Positions 47,028-56,307 of a stretch of DNA of 63,941 nucleotides are shown here, piece by piece. Origin of the DNA: Gammaproteobacteria bacterium. Lineage in GTDB: Bacteria > Pseudomonadota > Gammaproteobacteria > Pseudomonadales > Azotimanducaceae. The notes below the pieces were generated by a model, which saw only the letters and a list, made by a program, of their open reading frames with translations, did no database searches and was not told the origin of the DNA. Made by a program: the position numbers and the translations under genes. Location: positions 1-63,941 of the forward strand of contig PAPD01000032.1 of NCBI GenBank assembly GCA_002708765.1. Direction: 5' to 3'. Each line of letters begins with the position of its first letter. The stretch's first letter is position 1.

Positions 47028-48434
47028 GTGAAAGTCGAAATTCTCAAAGAATCGGATATTCCTGCACACCTTCAGGTGCTAAATCAAATTAAGAAGGCTC
47101 TATTATCTGAACAAAGTGCTGTAACAGAGCTCCTAATCGACACCAAGAATGCCTCAGCAGTTCTTGGTATAGATCAAACCGTTTTGGAAAAAGCTTTACG
47201 TCAATTAGAATTTCAAGGACTAGTCAGGCGCAAAACCGAAAAGAGCTTTACCCTAAATTCAGATGCAAATGCAAATCGTTACTCTGCCAGAGGAGTAAGC
47301 TCAGACAAAAAAGAAGTCCATGAGGTTGTGGATTCACTAGACCGAGGACTCTTCCCAGGAGCTTTTTGCAAAATCACCCAAGATTACCTCACAGGAAGAA
47401 AAGAATATTGCAACCTAACCCACTCGGATGGAGCGGGAACAAAATCTATCGTCGCATACCTTCATTATAAAGAAACGGGCGACGCTTCAGTGTTTCGAGG
47501 AATTGCGCAAGACAGTATCGTTATGAACCTAGATGATTTGATCTGCTCGGGAGTTAGTTCTTCGATACTCCTATCCAGCACGATCAACAGAAACGCAATA
47601 AATTGTCCCCAGGAAATAATCCAGGAAATTATTCTAGGATCTGAAGAATTTCTTCAATCGGTCAGGGACCTCGGAATAAATGTTAGATCAGGAGGAGGAG
47701 AGACAGCGGATGTTGGAGATTTAACTGGGACCGTTATAGTCGACTCTTGCGCAACTGCCATCATGGAAAGAAAGCAAGTAGTTCTTAATAATATTTCGGA
47801 AGACCTTGTCATACTGGGTCTTTCTTCAACAGGAAGATCTAAGTACGAAATGGAAGAAAATAGCGGGATAGGAAGCAATGGACTCACCAGCGCACGTCAT
47901 GAACTACTTTCAAAAATCTATAAGGAAAAATATCCGGAAACAACTGATTTCAATGTCGATCCTGCGCTAACTTATTGTGGGATCTATCGTCTCGATGACG
48001 AACTGCCAGGCTCCTCAATGACTATTGGGTCAGCTCTGCTTTCACCAACGCGCACCTACGCGCCACTAGTTATAGCGTTAAGAAAATTACTTGGTAAAAA
48101 TATTAAAGCGTTAGTGCACTGTTCAGGGGGAGGACAAACAAAATGTCTTCACTTTGGCAAGAAAATTCATTTTATAAAGGATAATTTATTCGAGATACCT
48201 CCTTTATTCAAAGCAATAAAAGAGCAGTCGAAAGTTTCATGGGAGGAAATGTACAAGACATTCAATATGGGGCATAGAATGGAAATATACTTGCCTTATG
48301 AATGTGCTGAAGAAGCGATTAGCGTAGCTGATACTTTCCAAATCAAAGCCAAGATAGTAGGACATACCGAAAGGAGCGAAAAAAACCGGCTGACCTTAAT
48401 AAATAACACTAAGGAGGTTTTCTCTTATTGCTAG
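47028..48434 (+). CDS. purM: Winged-helix/PurM fusion: AIR synthase of Bacteroidota type
   Basis: The gene encodes 468 residues from GTG 47028. Residues about 15-80 form a GntR-like winged helix (LNQIKKALL..., a helix around VLGIDQTVLEKALRQLE, then GLVRRK). Residues 85-468 are a complete PurM-type ATP-dependent cyclase (FGAM to AIR) with RGVSSDKKEVH, DGAGTKS, GETADVGDL, MGSNGLTSARH-type IGSNGLTSARH, LSPTRTYAP, HCSGGGQTK and FNMGHRMEIY. These motifs are those of the divergent PurM that I know from Bacteroidota, not the proteobacterial form. A TATACT -10 lies at 46985-46990. It is divergent from hisHF and ends with a 4-bp convergent overlap with the LysR gene. The DNA-binding part suggests a regulator or self-controlled enzyme; this is inference. 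Confidence 0.88.
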   Translation: MKVEILKESDIPAHLQVLNQIKKALLSEQSAVTELLIDTKNASAVLGIDQTVLEKALRQLEFQGLVRRKTEKSFTLNSDANANRYSARGVSSDKKEVHEVVDSLDRGLFPGAFCKITQDYLTGRKEYCNLTHSDGAGTKSIVAYLHYKETGDASVFRGIAQDSIVMNLDDLICSGVSSSILLSSTINRNAINCPQEIIQEIILGSEEFLQSVRDLGINVRSGGGETADVGDLTGTVIVDSCATAIMERKQVVLNNISEDLVILGLSSTGRSKYEMEENSGIGSNGLTSARHELLSKIYKEKYPETTDFNVDPALTYCGIYRLDDELPGSSMTIGSALLSPTRTYAPLVIALRKLLGKNIKALVHCSGGGQTKCLHFGKKIHFIKDNLFEIPPLFKAIKEQSKVSWEEMYKTFNMGHRMEIYLPYECAEEAISVADTFQIKAKIVGHTERSEKNRLTLINNTKEVFSYC

Positions 48435-49279
48435 GGTTCAAGTTTACGCAGAAGTGACTGATAGAATTTGCCCACCACAGGCAAGGAATATGTTGATTTT
48501 CTCGCAACGAATCGAACAGGTCGATGCAACCCTTTTTCACCGAGATTTATCAGAATGGATTCATCTAGTTTTAAAGTTCTAGCTACACCAATGGGAACCA
48601 ACCCATGCCCAAAACCAGCTATTGCCATTTGAGCAACGCTAAAAAAAGATTCTAGGGATACTTCCCTCTTTATTCTTAATCGCGAGACTTCATCTCTAAA
48701 TGAACGCCATGCTCCCGAATAATCCTCAATAGTGATCACTCCCAGATCACCCACTTGAGGAAGGCTTATTCGAGAAAGTCCGGATGGTATTATTACCATT
48801 GGCTCCAGCGTTAGCACCTCGGATTGAAGATCGGTATCTAATCTGTCTGAGCCTGTACAAACTCCCACCATAAATTCGCCCGAACGAACTCTGTCAAGAA
48901 CCACCGGCGTCCGATGAGTATGGAAAACAAACTTAGCGTCAGGCATTTCATGTTGAACTTGATGAAAAATACTGGGGCCCCAAGATGACAATATCGCGTC
49001 AGAAACCCCTATCACCAGTTCTCCCTTTGCGGCGACATCGTCTATGAAAAGGTCACGAAGCTCAGAAAGTATTGGAGAGATCTTGTCAACTAACCTTCTA
49101 CCATAATGAGTGAGCTCTACACGGCGCCCTTTTTTTTGAATTAATGCCCGGTCATAGTAACGTTCCAAAGCGGAAATCCGCTTGCTAACCGCGGACTGCG
49201 TTATTCTCAGCTCAGTACTGGCCTCCATCATAGTCCCAGTGCGGGCAAGAATTAGAAGTGTTTCCAAGTTCTCGATCAT
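48431..49279 (-). CDS. LysR-family transcriptional regulator
   Basis: This 282-residue LTTR has an N-terminal winged helix (ENLETLLILARTGTMMEASTEL, with the recognition helix in QSAVSKRISALE) and a periplasmic-binding-type effector domain (from about residue 85). The effector is unknown. It is the first gene downstream of the giant carboxylase on the same strand (80 bp away), so it may regulate that operon; no LTTR box was identified. Confidence 0.9.
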   Translation of the reverse strand: MIENLETLLILARTGTMMEASTELRITQSAVSKRISALERYYDRALIQKKGRRVELTHYGRRLVDKISPILSELRDLFIDDVAAKGELVIGVSDAILSSWGPSIFHQVQHEMPDAKFVFHTHRTPVVLDRVRSGEFMVGVCTGSDRLDTDLQSEVLTLEPMVIIPSGLSRISLPQVGDLGVITIEDYSGAWRSFRDEVSRLRIKREVSLESFFSVAQMAIAGFGHGLVPIGVARTLKLDESILINLGEKGLHRPVRFVARKSTYSLPVVGKFYQSLLRKLEP

Positions 49280-49359
49280 AAATCAAGACAACAACATCGC
49301 TTTACTCCGAGGTTAGACCGTAACACAAATGATATATAAAAACTGGAGCGCAGACCAAA

Positions 49360-52300
49360 TCATTCCTTCTCGGCTGCCTGAAGCTCATGCGGTTGAATAA
49401 TAAAAAGCAGATCATTTTCATTTACCTGCTGGCCATTGGTCATATTAATTCGCGTTATCTCATAGCCTTGATCATCAGCGTAAACCGTTTTTCCTTCATT
49501 CGAGAAAGATTTTAAACTGATCGGAGTGAACATTTTCATAGCCTCCAGCTGACACAATATATCTTCAGAAGAAATAACATCTCCCTCATTCACGTATTCC
49601 GGTTCAGAAGGAGAAGGTGCACGATAAAATATACCGGCAGACGGAGAAAGAACTCTGAACTCGTTGCTTCCTGGAATTTTTAACATTTCTAAATTAACCG
49701 CCTCACTTATAGACCCGGACGCTTCTTCGATTTCAGCAGCCAAACCTTCGAAATCAGTTCTTTCTAAAAAATTAGCGAGATAACTAGTATCATATTCTCC
49801 GCTGAGAAAAACCTTATCCTCCAATATTCTTTTTATTAGAGGAATATTCGTAGAAATTCCATTGATGATGACCCCTTCTAGATAGCTAAGCATCTTCTTC
49901 ACACTATCTTTTCTATTTCTCCCATAACTTATAACCTGAAGAATTAAACTATCATAAAATGGTGGAACAACTTTCCCTTCTGAAATCATAGAAATAGCTC
50001 TGACCCCACTTTGGTCTGGAAGAAAGAATTTAGACACCTCTCCTGGCGTAGGCTGGAAAGACACTTTTCCTTCTGCATCAATTACAAGCTTTTCCGCATT
50101 AACCCGCACTTCTAGTGCATAACCTTTTTCCCGATACTTGATATCTTTTATAGACTCGCCTTCTGATATCTGAAATTGCTTCTCTACAATATTCACTCCT
50201 GTAACGGTTTCCGTAACCGGATGCTCCACCTGCAACCTCGTATTCATTTCCATAAAGTAAACTGCGTTGTTAGGAAGATCATGGATAAACTCCACGGTAC
50301 CTACACCAACATAGTCTACCGAATCTCCTATTTTTGCCGCATAGGATCTTAAAGCTGAATTCAGTTCCTTTGACAAAAGAACAGAACCCGATTCTTCCAT
50401 AATTTTCTGATTGTTCCTTTGAACGCTGCAGTCCCTTATACCGATCACTTTTGTATTACCAAATCTATCTCTGAGTAGCTGAGCCTCAATATGCCTCAGA
50501 CTGGTGACAAATTTTTCAATGTAGAGATCTCCATTTCCGAAAGCGGCTCTAGCTTCGGTTGAAACCTGATGAAATAAGCGATGCAACTGTTCTGGTTTTT
50601 CAACTATCTGTATTCCCTTGCCACCACCTCCGTGAACCGCTTTCAACATTACCGGGTATCCGATTTGCTCAGAAATTTCTGCCGCTCTTTCACTGTTATC
50701 GACAATCCCATGGCTTCCCGGCACGACAGGCACATCAATCGCCATGGTAGTATTTATGGCATTAGACTTATTTCCCATTGTTTCCATAGAAGCCACAGGT
50801 GGCCCTATAAAATTAATACCTTTTTGTCTGACAAGGTAAGCGAAATTCGGGTCTTCGGATAAAAATCCGATTCCTGGATGAAGCGAATCAACTTTCTCTG
50901 ATTCTGCGATACTAATCACTGAAAGAGCATTCAGGTAACTCTCATCCGAAGTATTGCCGCCAATGCACACCAATGAATGCTTTGGGTCACCCCTAATCAA
51001 ATCTGCGGCAAAGGAATCCATATCAGGATCCGACTGAATTAAAACTATGCTCTTTCCAAGCTCTTTAGCTCTAACAACTAAATTTACGGCTGTACAACCT
51101 CGAGCATGGATCAATGTCCTGTCAACTGGTCGAAATAAATCCTCTTCTTTAGGAACATTCTTTCTAACCAAAGGACTTTGAGCTACAAGTATCCCCGCCA
51201 TTACACGATCTACTACTTGCTCGACACTCTCAGTGGGTAGGGGGATATCGGGATCTATATTACGCAGATCGGCATCATGAGATTCCGAAAACGGGTGCTG
51301 AACCAAACCGGCCATTGCACCAGCGGTAAGAGAGAGGTAATTGCTTAGCATACAGTTGTATGGAAGGTTTCTTTCCACTACCGCTTGACCCGCAAACGGC
51401 ATTCTCGCTCCGGTCAGATAGTAGGTCTGAACTAAGGGATGCGTCACAAAGCTCGCCTGAGCTCCGCCAGTACAATGCCCAAAACCGAACACAATGATTG
51501 GAAGATCGTTATCCCTGACAAATCTAGTTATCCGGTCATTAACTACAGCCATTGTAAAAAGAGCAGCAGCTCCTTCCTTCGTTTGCATACCACCAGAAGA
51601 TATAAAACAGATAATGGGCAATCTTTGAACAGCACACTCCACGAGTAAATTACAGAAGCGAGCACAATCCGAATTGTCTATGCTGCCGGCCTGGAAGGAC
51701 ACATTCGACAATACCAAACCTGCCCTATAACAACCATTTTCTGTGATGAAATCCCCTACTCCGGTTATCAACCCGTAAGGTTTCGTACCAGAATTGAGAG
51801 CGGATTCGATGGAAGGTCTGAACGTAGGAAAGGAACATGGGTTCGATGACATCAAGGTTTCATTAATTTCTACGAAATTCTCAACAAATTTCTTGAGGAT
51901 CGTTTTATAGGACATCCGTAGCGATCGATTTTCTTCGTTGAGCATCTCGTTAAAAAGAAGATCACGATAAGCAATCGTTAGCCTGTTCCAAAAATCCTTC
52001 CTTCTCCCTATCCTAACCGGCTCTATGCGACCCTCAAATTTTTTCCCGGATTTTGTTGATAAGTAGTAATCAGGAAGGATCTTCTCAAAGAAAAAACTTA
52101 CCACAACAAATAGCGTATCTGACTTGTCTTTATGAACTACCCGAATCCATTCCTCAACCGACTTAAGAAAAGATCCGCTACCAGCATAAGAGGCAAGTTC
52201 CTGCATCCATTCCGAAAATGATTGCTGTATCTCGGCTTCAGAAATAGACTCGAAAGCATTTAAATCCATGACCTCCTGTATAGATTTTTGAAGTAGTTTC

Positions 52301-54270
52301 TCAACAAATTCCGCAGGAATCTTCCTTGTTTCGTTCGCTTCACGAGCCATAGAAACCAGATTAGAAATCATGTTTTCGTAAGCCCTATCGAATAGAACAA
52401 GGTTCCTGCAAGTTTCAATAAATTGCTCGCGAACATCTTCGTTAGAAATGATATCTACTACATCCGTATCCTGGATAGATTTTTCCTCTGAGTTCTCTTC
52501 ATTTCTTTCGATGTGAGACCATAGAGTTTCTTCTAGCATGATTCGATTAACTTCAATGAGAGAATGCTTGTCCGACGTTGCTAGCTTAGTAAGCGCCGAG
52601 GGTATAACCAGGTCAGCCATGCGGTTCGCCGTATATAGAGAATCCCCTTCAAGGATCATGTTCAATTCCGGCACTAATTGACTCTTTAAAGATGCTTCGT
52701 TCTTTTCATCAATATAAGAGAGATCAAACAGCTTTTTACCTTCGAAAGTGAAACGTTGCTTAAGCTCTTTGCGGAAACCATCATCGGATCGAGATAAAGC
52801 TTTTAGAAGCCCCTTGACATCTTTTATATGTGTCCCATTCAGAAAGTAACGTTTAGTTTCTGGGTTCTCAAGATACTGAATCAAGGCACTTAAATTATCT
52901 TTTGCATTCGCTTTCCAACGATTGTATAGGTGCAAACCGCAAACCAAACACAACTCTTTTACAGACGACGAAAAGTTCGCTTGAGGTTCTCCAAAAATCA
53001 ATTGGGCTAGTCGTCCGCGCTCCTCCCCCAGAGCATCGCGCCTATCTAGGAAGTTTTTCCATGCCTTGTTCAGCACATCTTCATACAAAATCTTATCCGG
53101 GTCTTGCAACCAGCTTAAAAAAGCAGTGCGCCTTTCTCGATGAGTCCTTTCAGCAAGCTCGCCTTCCGGAAGTTCCGCTCCTGCCAGACGACCATATTGT
53201 GTAATCGTAGTGCTCTTGATTTTTCTCCTAAGCCCCAAATATCGGAGATATCGAAAAGCAACACCAAAAATATTGGGGTATTCTGTAGGAAAGGCTCTCA
53301 ATTTTAAGGCAGAACCAGCGTTTATAAGCTCCTGGGACTCAGATTGGTTTAAATATCTAGCGATATTACGTTTGTAATGTTCTAGGACTTCTGGGTGATC
53401 AGCAACAAACTCTTTGGTGCTCTTCTCGATTGAAGATATGCCATCGAAAATAACGTTAACCAAATTTTTTACATTCTCAGTTTCACCAGGGTCAAAATCT
53501 ATTACTCCATCTATATTCCCTTGTTTATATAGTTCGTATGAAGATACCCCTAAAGATTTTGCACATTCCTGCCAAGAAAGATTGTATCGTCTAACGAGAC
53601 TAGCAAGCCCTTTTGGGTGAATGGTGTTAAAAACACCAGTACGCAATGAAAACAACAGATTACTAGCCGCTAGAGGGATAGCCCCTCCCGAATAACCCTG
53701 ACCTATGATTATACCCAGAGTGGGGACATCTACATTACACAACTCCGCAATAAGCCGGGATATGGAATGAGCCTGGTTCCCCGCATTTGCTTCTTCATAC
53801 GAATCAGCTCCCGGGGTATCCATCATCGTTATAATTGGTAGTGAACGTTCCGCATATTGGCTAGCAATATTCGCCGCTCTATTATGATGAACAGGGCCCC
53901 AAACGCCCGAATTATATTCACGATTCTGAGTAATAAAGCCGAAACGACGGGGGCCATTTTCGATATCGAACTCCACTTCAGCGCAATAAAGAGGTCCTTC
54001 TTCTTCTTCATTTGAAATCGGTAAACCTAACGACTTTATAATCTGCTTGCTGCCCTGGCGCTTTGATTCTTCAGTTGGAGCTACCGTCGCGGCAATGTAC
54101 TCATCAACTTCCATACCTCTAAGGTTTTCCAAAGCACTTTCAATCTGCTGGTGTGTTAACAAGCCTGCAATAACAGAAGAAGGCTCCTTTCGAGGGAATA
54201 ACGAAAAATCCTGGGAAAGAGCCTCTGCCTTCAAATAAAGCTGGTCTACTGAAGTGACAACCGAGCTCAT
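49360..54270 (-). CDS. Single-chain biotin-dependent acyl-CoA carboxylase (CT-alpha/CT-beta/BC/BCCP)
   Basis: The protein has 1636 residues. Its domains in order are as follows. An AccA-like carboxyltransferase alpha region (about 90-290) has MDTPGAD, GQGYSGGA and IHPKGLASL. A mostly helical, charged linker (300-800) has no recognised domain. An AccD-like carboxyltransferase beta region (about 820-1000) has CFISSGGMQTKEG and GFGHCTGG but no zinc ribbon. Biotin carboxylase (1047-1460) has HGGGGKG, EMNTRLQVEHPVTE and IRDCSVQRNNQK. A BCCP domain follows, with the biotin Lys in EAMKM (K1579). It would carboxylate acetyl-CoA or another acyl-CoA. This order is not that of the usual single-chain ACCs I know (eukaryotic BC-BCCP-CT). 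A MaoC gene stands upstream on the same strand, with a thiolase and a KAS gene divergent beyond it. Confidence 0.9.
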   Translation of the reverse strand: MSSVVTSVDQLYLKAEALSQDFSLFPRKEPSSVIAGLLTHQQIESALENLRGMEVDEYIAATVAPTEESKRQGSKQIIKSLGLPISNEEEEGPLYCAEVEFDIENGPRRFGFITQNREYNSGVWGPVHHNRAANIASQYAERSLPIITMMDTPGADSYEEANAGNQAHSISRLIAELCNVDVPTLGIIIGQGYSGGAIPLAASNLLFSLRTGVFNTIHPKGLASLVRRYNLSWQECAKSLGVSSYELYKQGNIDGVIDFDPGETENVKNLVNVIFDGISSIEKSTKEFVADHPEVLEHYKRNIARYLNQSESQELINAGSALKLRAFPTEYPNIFGVAFRYLRYLGLRRKIKSTTITQYGRLAGAELPEGELAERTHRERRTAFLSWLQDPDKILYEDVLNKAWKNFLDRRDALGEERGRLAQLIFGEPQANFSSSVKELCLVCGLHLYNRWKANAKDNLSALIQYLENPETKRYFLNGTHIKDVKGLLKALSRSDDGFRKELKQRFTFEGKKLFDLSYIDEKNEASLKSQLVPELNMILEGDSLYTANRMADLVIPSALTKLATSDKHSLIEVNRIMLEETLWSHIERNEENSEEKSIQDTDVVDIISNEDVREQFIETCRNLVLFDRAYENMISNLVSMAREANETRKIPAEFVEKLLQKSIQEVMDLNAFESISEAEIQQSFSEWMQELASYAGSGSFLKSVEEWIRVVHKDKSDTLFVVVSFFFEKILPDYYLSTKSGKKFEGRIEPVRIGRRKDFWNRLTIAYRDLLFNEMLNEENRSLRMSYKTILKKFVENFVEINETLMSSNPCSFPTFRPSIESALNSGTKPYGLITGVGDFITENGCYRAGLVLSNVSFQAGSIDNSDCARFCNLLVECAVQRLPIICFISSGGMQTKEGAAALFTMAVVNDRITRFVRDNDLPIIVFGFGHCTGGAQASFVTHPLVQTYYLTGARMPFAGQAVVERNLPYNCMLSNYLSLTAGAMAGLVQHPFSESHDADLRNIDPDIPLPTESVEQVVDRVMAGILVAQSPLVRKNVPKEEDLFRPVDRTLIHARGCTAVNLVVRAKELGKSIVLIQSDPDMDSFAADLIRGDPKHSLVCIGGNTSDESYLNALSVISIAESEKVDSLHPGIGFLSEDPNFAYLVRQKGINFIGPPVASMETMGNKSNAINTTMAIDVPVVPGSHGIVDNSERAAEISEQIGYPVMLKAVHGGGGKGIQIVEKPEQLHRLFHQVSTEARAAFGNGDLYIEKFVTSLRHIEAQLLRDRFGNTKVIGIRDCSVQRNNQKIMEESGSVLLSKELNSALRSYAAKIGDSVDYVGVGTVEFIHDLPNNAVYFMEMNTRLQVEHPVTETVTGVNIVEKQFQISEGESIKDIKYREKGYALEVRVNAEKLVIDAEGKVSFQPTPGEVSKFFLPDQSGVRAISMISEGKVVPPFYDSLILQVISYGRNRKDSVKKMLSYLEGVIINGISTNIPLIKRILEDKVFLSGEYDTSYLANFLERTDFEGLAAEIEEASGSISEAVNLEMLKIPGSNEFRVLSPSAGIFYRAPSPSEPEYVNEGDVISSEDILCQLEAMKMFTPISLKSFSNEGKTVYADDQGYEITRINMTNGQQVNENDLLFIIQPHELQAAEKE

Positions 54271-54385
54271 TATAATTCTCTAAGAAGAAGACGAAAGTTG
54301 TCTGAAAGTATGTCTTCTTGCAACAAATTGAAAACCGAGAGCAGGTCTAAAGACGCATAGAAATATATCAATTTCATTTTAAAAT

Positions 54386-54871
54386 CTAGTCAGCATACAT
54401 ATAGCGAATTAAAGATTCTGCCACACAAACAGGTTTTCCGCCGCCTTCTGTTTCTACGGTCACTTCCCTTTTTACCTGCACAGTATTTTCTCCTTTCAGT
54501 TCGGCTAAAAGAAACCTGTGAGAAGCTCTTACCCTGGAATTAACCGGCACCGGAGCAGGGAATCGGACTTTGTCCAGACCATAGTTTACTCCCATAAATA
54601 CTCCGTCCAGAGCTTCTGGCTTAAGTGGTTTAACTGACTCACCCAAATGCACAATTAGAGACAGCGTCAAAAATCCGTGAGCAATAGTAACCTTATATGG
54701 AGAGAGCTCCGCAGACTTTTTAGGATCAATATGTATAAACTGATGATCGAGGGTTGCGTCTGCAAAAAGATTAATTCTTTCCTGATCAATTTGTAACCAA
54801 TCTCCCACGCCCTCTTCCTTTCCTTCAACGGATTTATAAATCTCGAACGCCTTTTTCGCTTTTTCAGACAT
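54386..54871 (-). CDS. MaoC-like enoyl-CoA hydratase/dehydratase
   Basis: This hotdog-fold hydratase of 161 residues starts at ATG 54871, with AGGAAGG just upstream. The catalytic pattern is seen as FADATLDHQFIHIDP (Asp/His of the hydratase-2 motif) and TIAHGFLTLSL. It probably interconverts (R)-3-hydroxyacyl-CoA and enoyl-CoA, or the ACP forms. It is 115 bp upstream of the carboxylase on the same strand and divergent from the thiolase gene, 199 bp away, suggesting one regulon. Confidence 0.91.
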   Translation of the reverse strand: MSEKAKKAFEIYKSVEGKEEGVGDWLQIDQERINLFADATLDHQFIHIDPKKSAELSPYKVTIAHGFLTLSLIVHLGESVKPLKPEALDGVFMGVNYGLDKVRFPAPVPVNSRVRASHRFLLAELKGENTVQVKREVTVETEGGGKPVCVAESLIRYMYAD

Positions 54872-55070
54872 TTCCTTCCTCTCAGTTAGTAGCAATTAAA
54901 TCTTTTTAAAACTCGCACCTAGTGAATATAATCTTCGTTGATCTGAAAAGATGTCTGCCCAGACAAAAACTGGCAGACTAACATGAAGAATCTAATCAAT
55001 TACCTGCGATTTGAATACGCATAGCTTATAATGGTCACACTAAAAAACAAGCAAACTACGGGAAAATCGA

Positions 55071-56249
55071 ATGAATGAGCCTGTCTATATAATAAATGGC
55101 GCTAGAACTCCTATGGGCGGATTGCAAGGCAGCTTGTCAAGTCTCACTGCAGTGGAGCTTGGTTCCGCCGCAATAGCGGAAGCAGTGAACAGGAGCTGTA
55201 TAGAAAAGAAAGATGTCCAAGAAGTAATCATGGGATGTGTTTTGCCGGCGGGTCTGCGTCAAGGTCCTGCTCGCCAAGCCGCGATCGAAGCAGGGATTCC
55301 AGTAGAAACTGGTGCAAGTACTATTAACAAACTTTGTGGTTCAGGAATGAAGGCTACGATGTTTGCCTTCGATTCGATAAAAGCGGGTTCAAATCAGATA
55401 GTAATAGCGGGAGGAATGGAGAGCATGTCAAATGCTCCTTATTTGATCCCAAAAGCTCGAATCGGACTGCGAATGGGTCATGGAGAGCTACAGGATACCA
55501 TGTTCACCGATGGACTCGAAGATGCCAAAACCGGAAGATTAATGGGATCATTTGCCCAAGAAGTTGCGGATGAATACCAACTTACCAGAGAATCCATGGA
55601 CGACTTCGCCATAGGCTCTCTTGAAAAAGCCAAAGCTGCTATTGAAAACGAATCTCTATATCCTGAGATAGTCCCGATCACAGTTAAAACTCGAAAAGAG
55701 GAGGTTGTCATAACCGACGACGAACAACCTCATAATGCTAAAATCGAAAAGATAGCGAGCCTCAGACCAGCATTTAAGGAAGGAGGAACAGTTACCGCGG
55801 CCAACTCCAGCTCAATCTCCGATGGTGCTTCGGCTATGGTTTTAGCTAGCGAAACAGCGGTAAATAGTAATAATCTCAGCCCAATGGCAAAAATCTGGGG
55901 CCATAGCACAAACTCTCTTCATCCTTCAAAATTTACCTTGGCTCCCATAGGAGCGATTCAGAAGCTATTCGAAATAACTGGCTGGAGAAAGGAAGAAGTT
56001 GATTTGTTTGAGATTAATGAAGCGTTCGCAATGGTAACGATGCTGGCCACTAAAGAACTTGGAATAGATCCAAAAAAAGTAAATATCCATGGCGGTGCTT
56101 GCGCACAAGGACACCCTATAGGTTCTACTGGATCAAGGATAATAATCTCTCTAATTTACGCGCTACAGAAAACGGGGGGGAAAAGAGGAATTGCTTCTCT
56201 TTGCATAGGAGGCGGTGAGGCTACCGCAGTGGCCGTAGAGTTGCTATAG
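55071..56249 (+). CDS. Thiolase (acetyl-CoA C-acyltransferase)
   Basis: This 392-residue thiolase either condenses two acyl-CoAs or cleaves 3-ketoacyl-CoA. The nucleophile is C89 (NKLCGSGMK), with NEAFA, GGACAQGHPIGSTGSR and a final Cys in CIGGGEAT. Its short length and NKLCGSGMK are typical of degradative or biosynthetic acetyl-CoA acetyltransferases. A TATAAT lies at 55027-55032 with only a weak -35. It is followed by the KAS gene (58 bp). Confidence 0.93.
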   Translation: MNEPVYIINGARTPMGGLQGSLSSLTAVELGSAAIAEAVNRSCIEKKDVQEVIMGCVLPAGLRQGPARQAAIEAGIPVETGASTINKLCGSGMKATMFAFDSIKAGSNQIVIAGGMESMSNAPYLIPKARIGLRMGHGELQDTMFTDGLEDAKTGRLMGSFAQEVADEYQLTRESMDDFAIGSLEKAKAAIENESLYPEIVPITVKTRKEEVVITDDEQPHNAKIEKIASLRPAFKEGGTVTAANSSSISDGASAMVLASETAVNSNNLSPMAKIWGHSTNSLHPSKFTLAPIGAIQKLFEITGWRKEEVDLFEINEAFAMVTMLATKELGIDPKKVNIHGGACAQGHPIGSTGSRIIISLIYALQKTGGKRGIASLCIGGGEATAVAVELL

Positions 56250-56307
56250 CGACAAACTAACTGCAAATCCGTACAATGTATCCTCTAAACAAAATCAGGA
56301 GAACTTT

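Noticed and set aside
46898-47047. Upstream extension of hisH
   Set aside because: It overlaps the PurM-fusion start and promoter; HisH begins at [11 protein letters not shown], position 46897.
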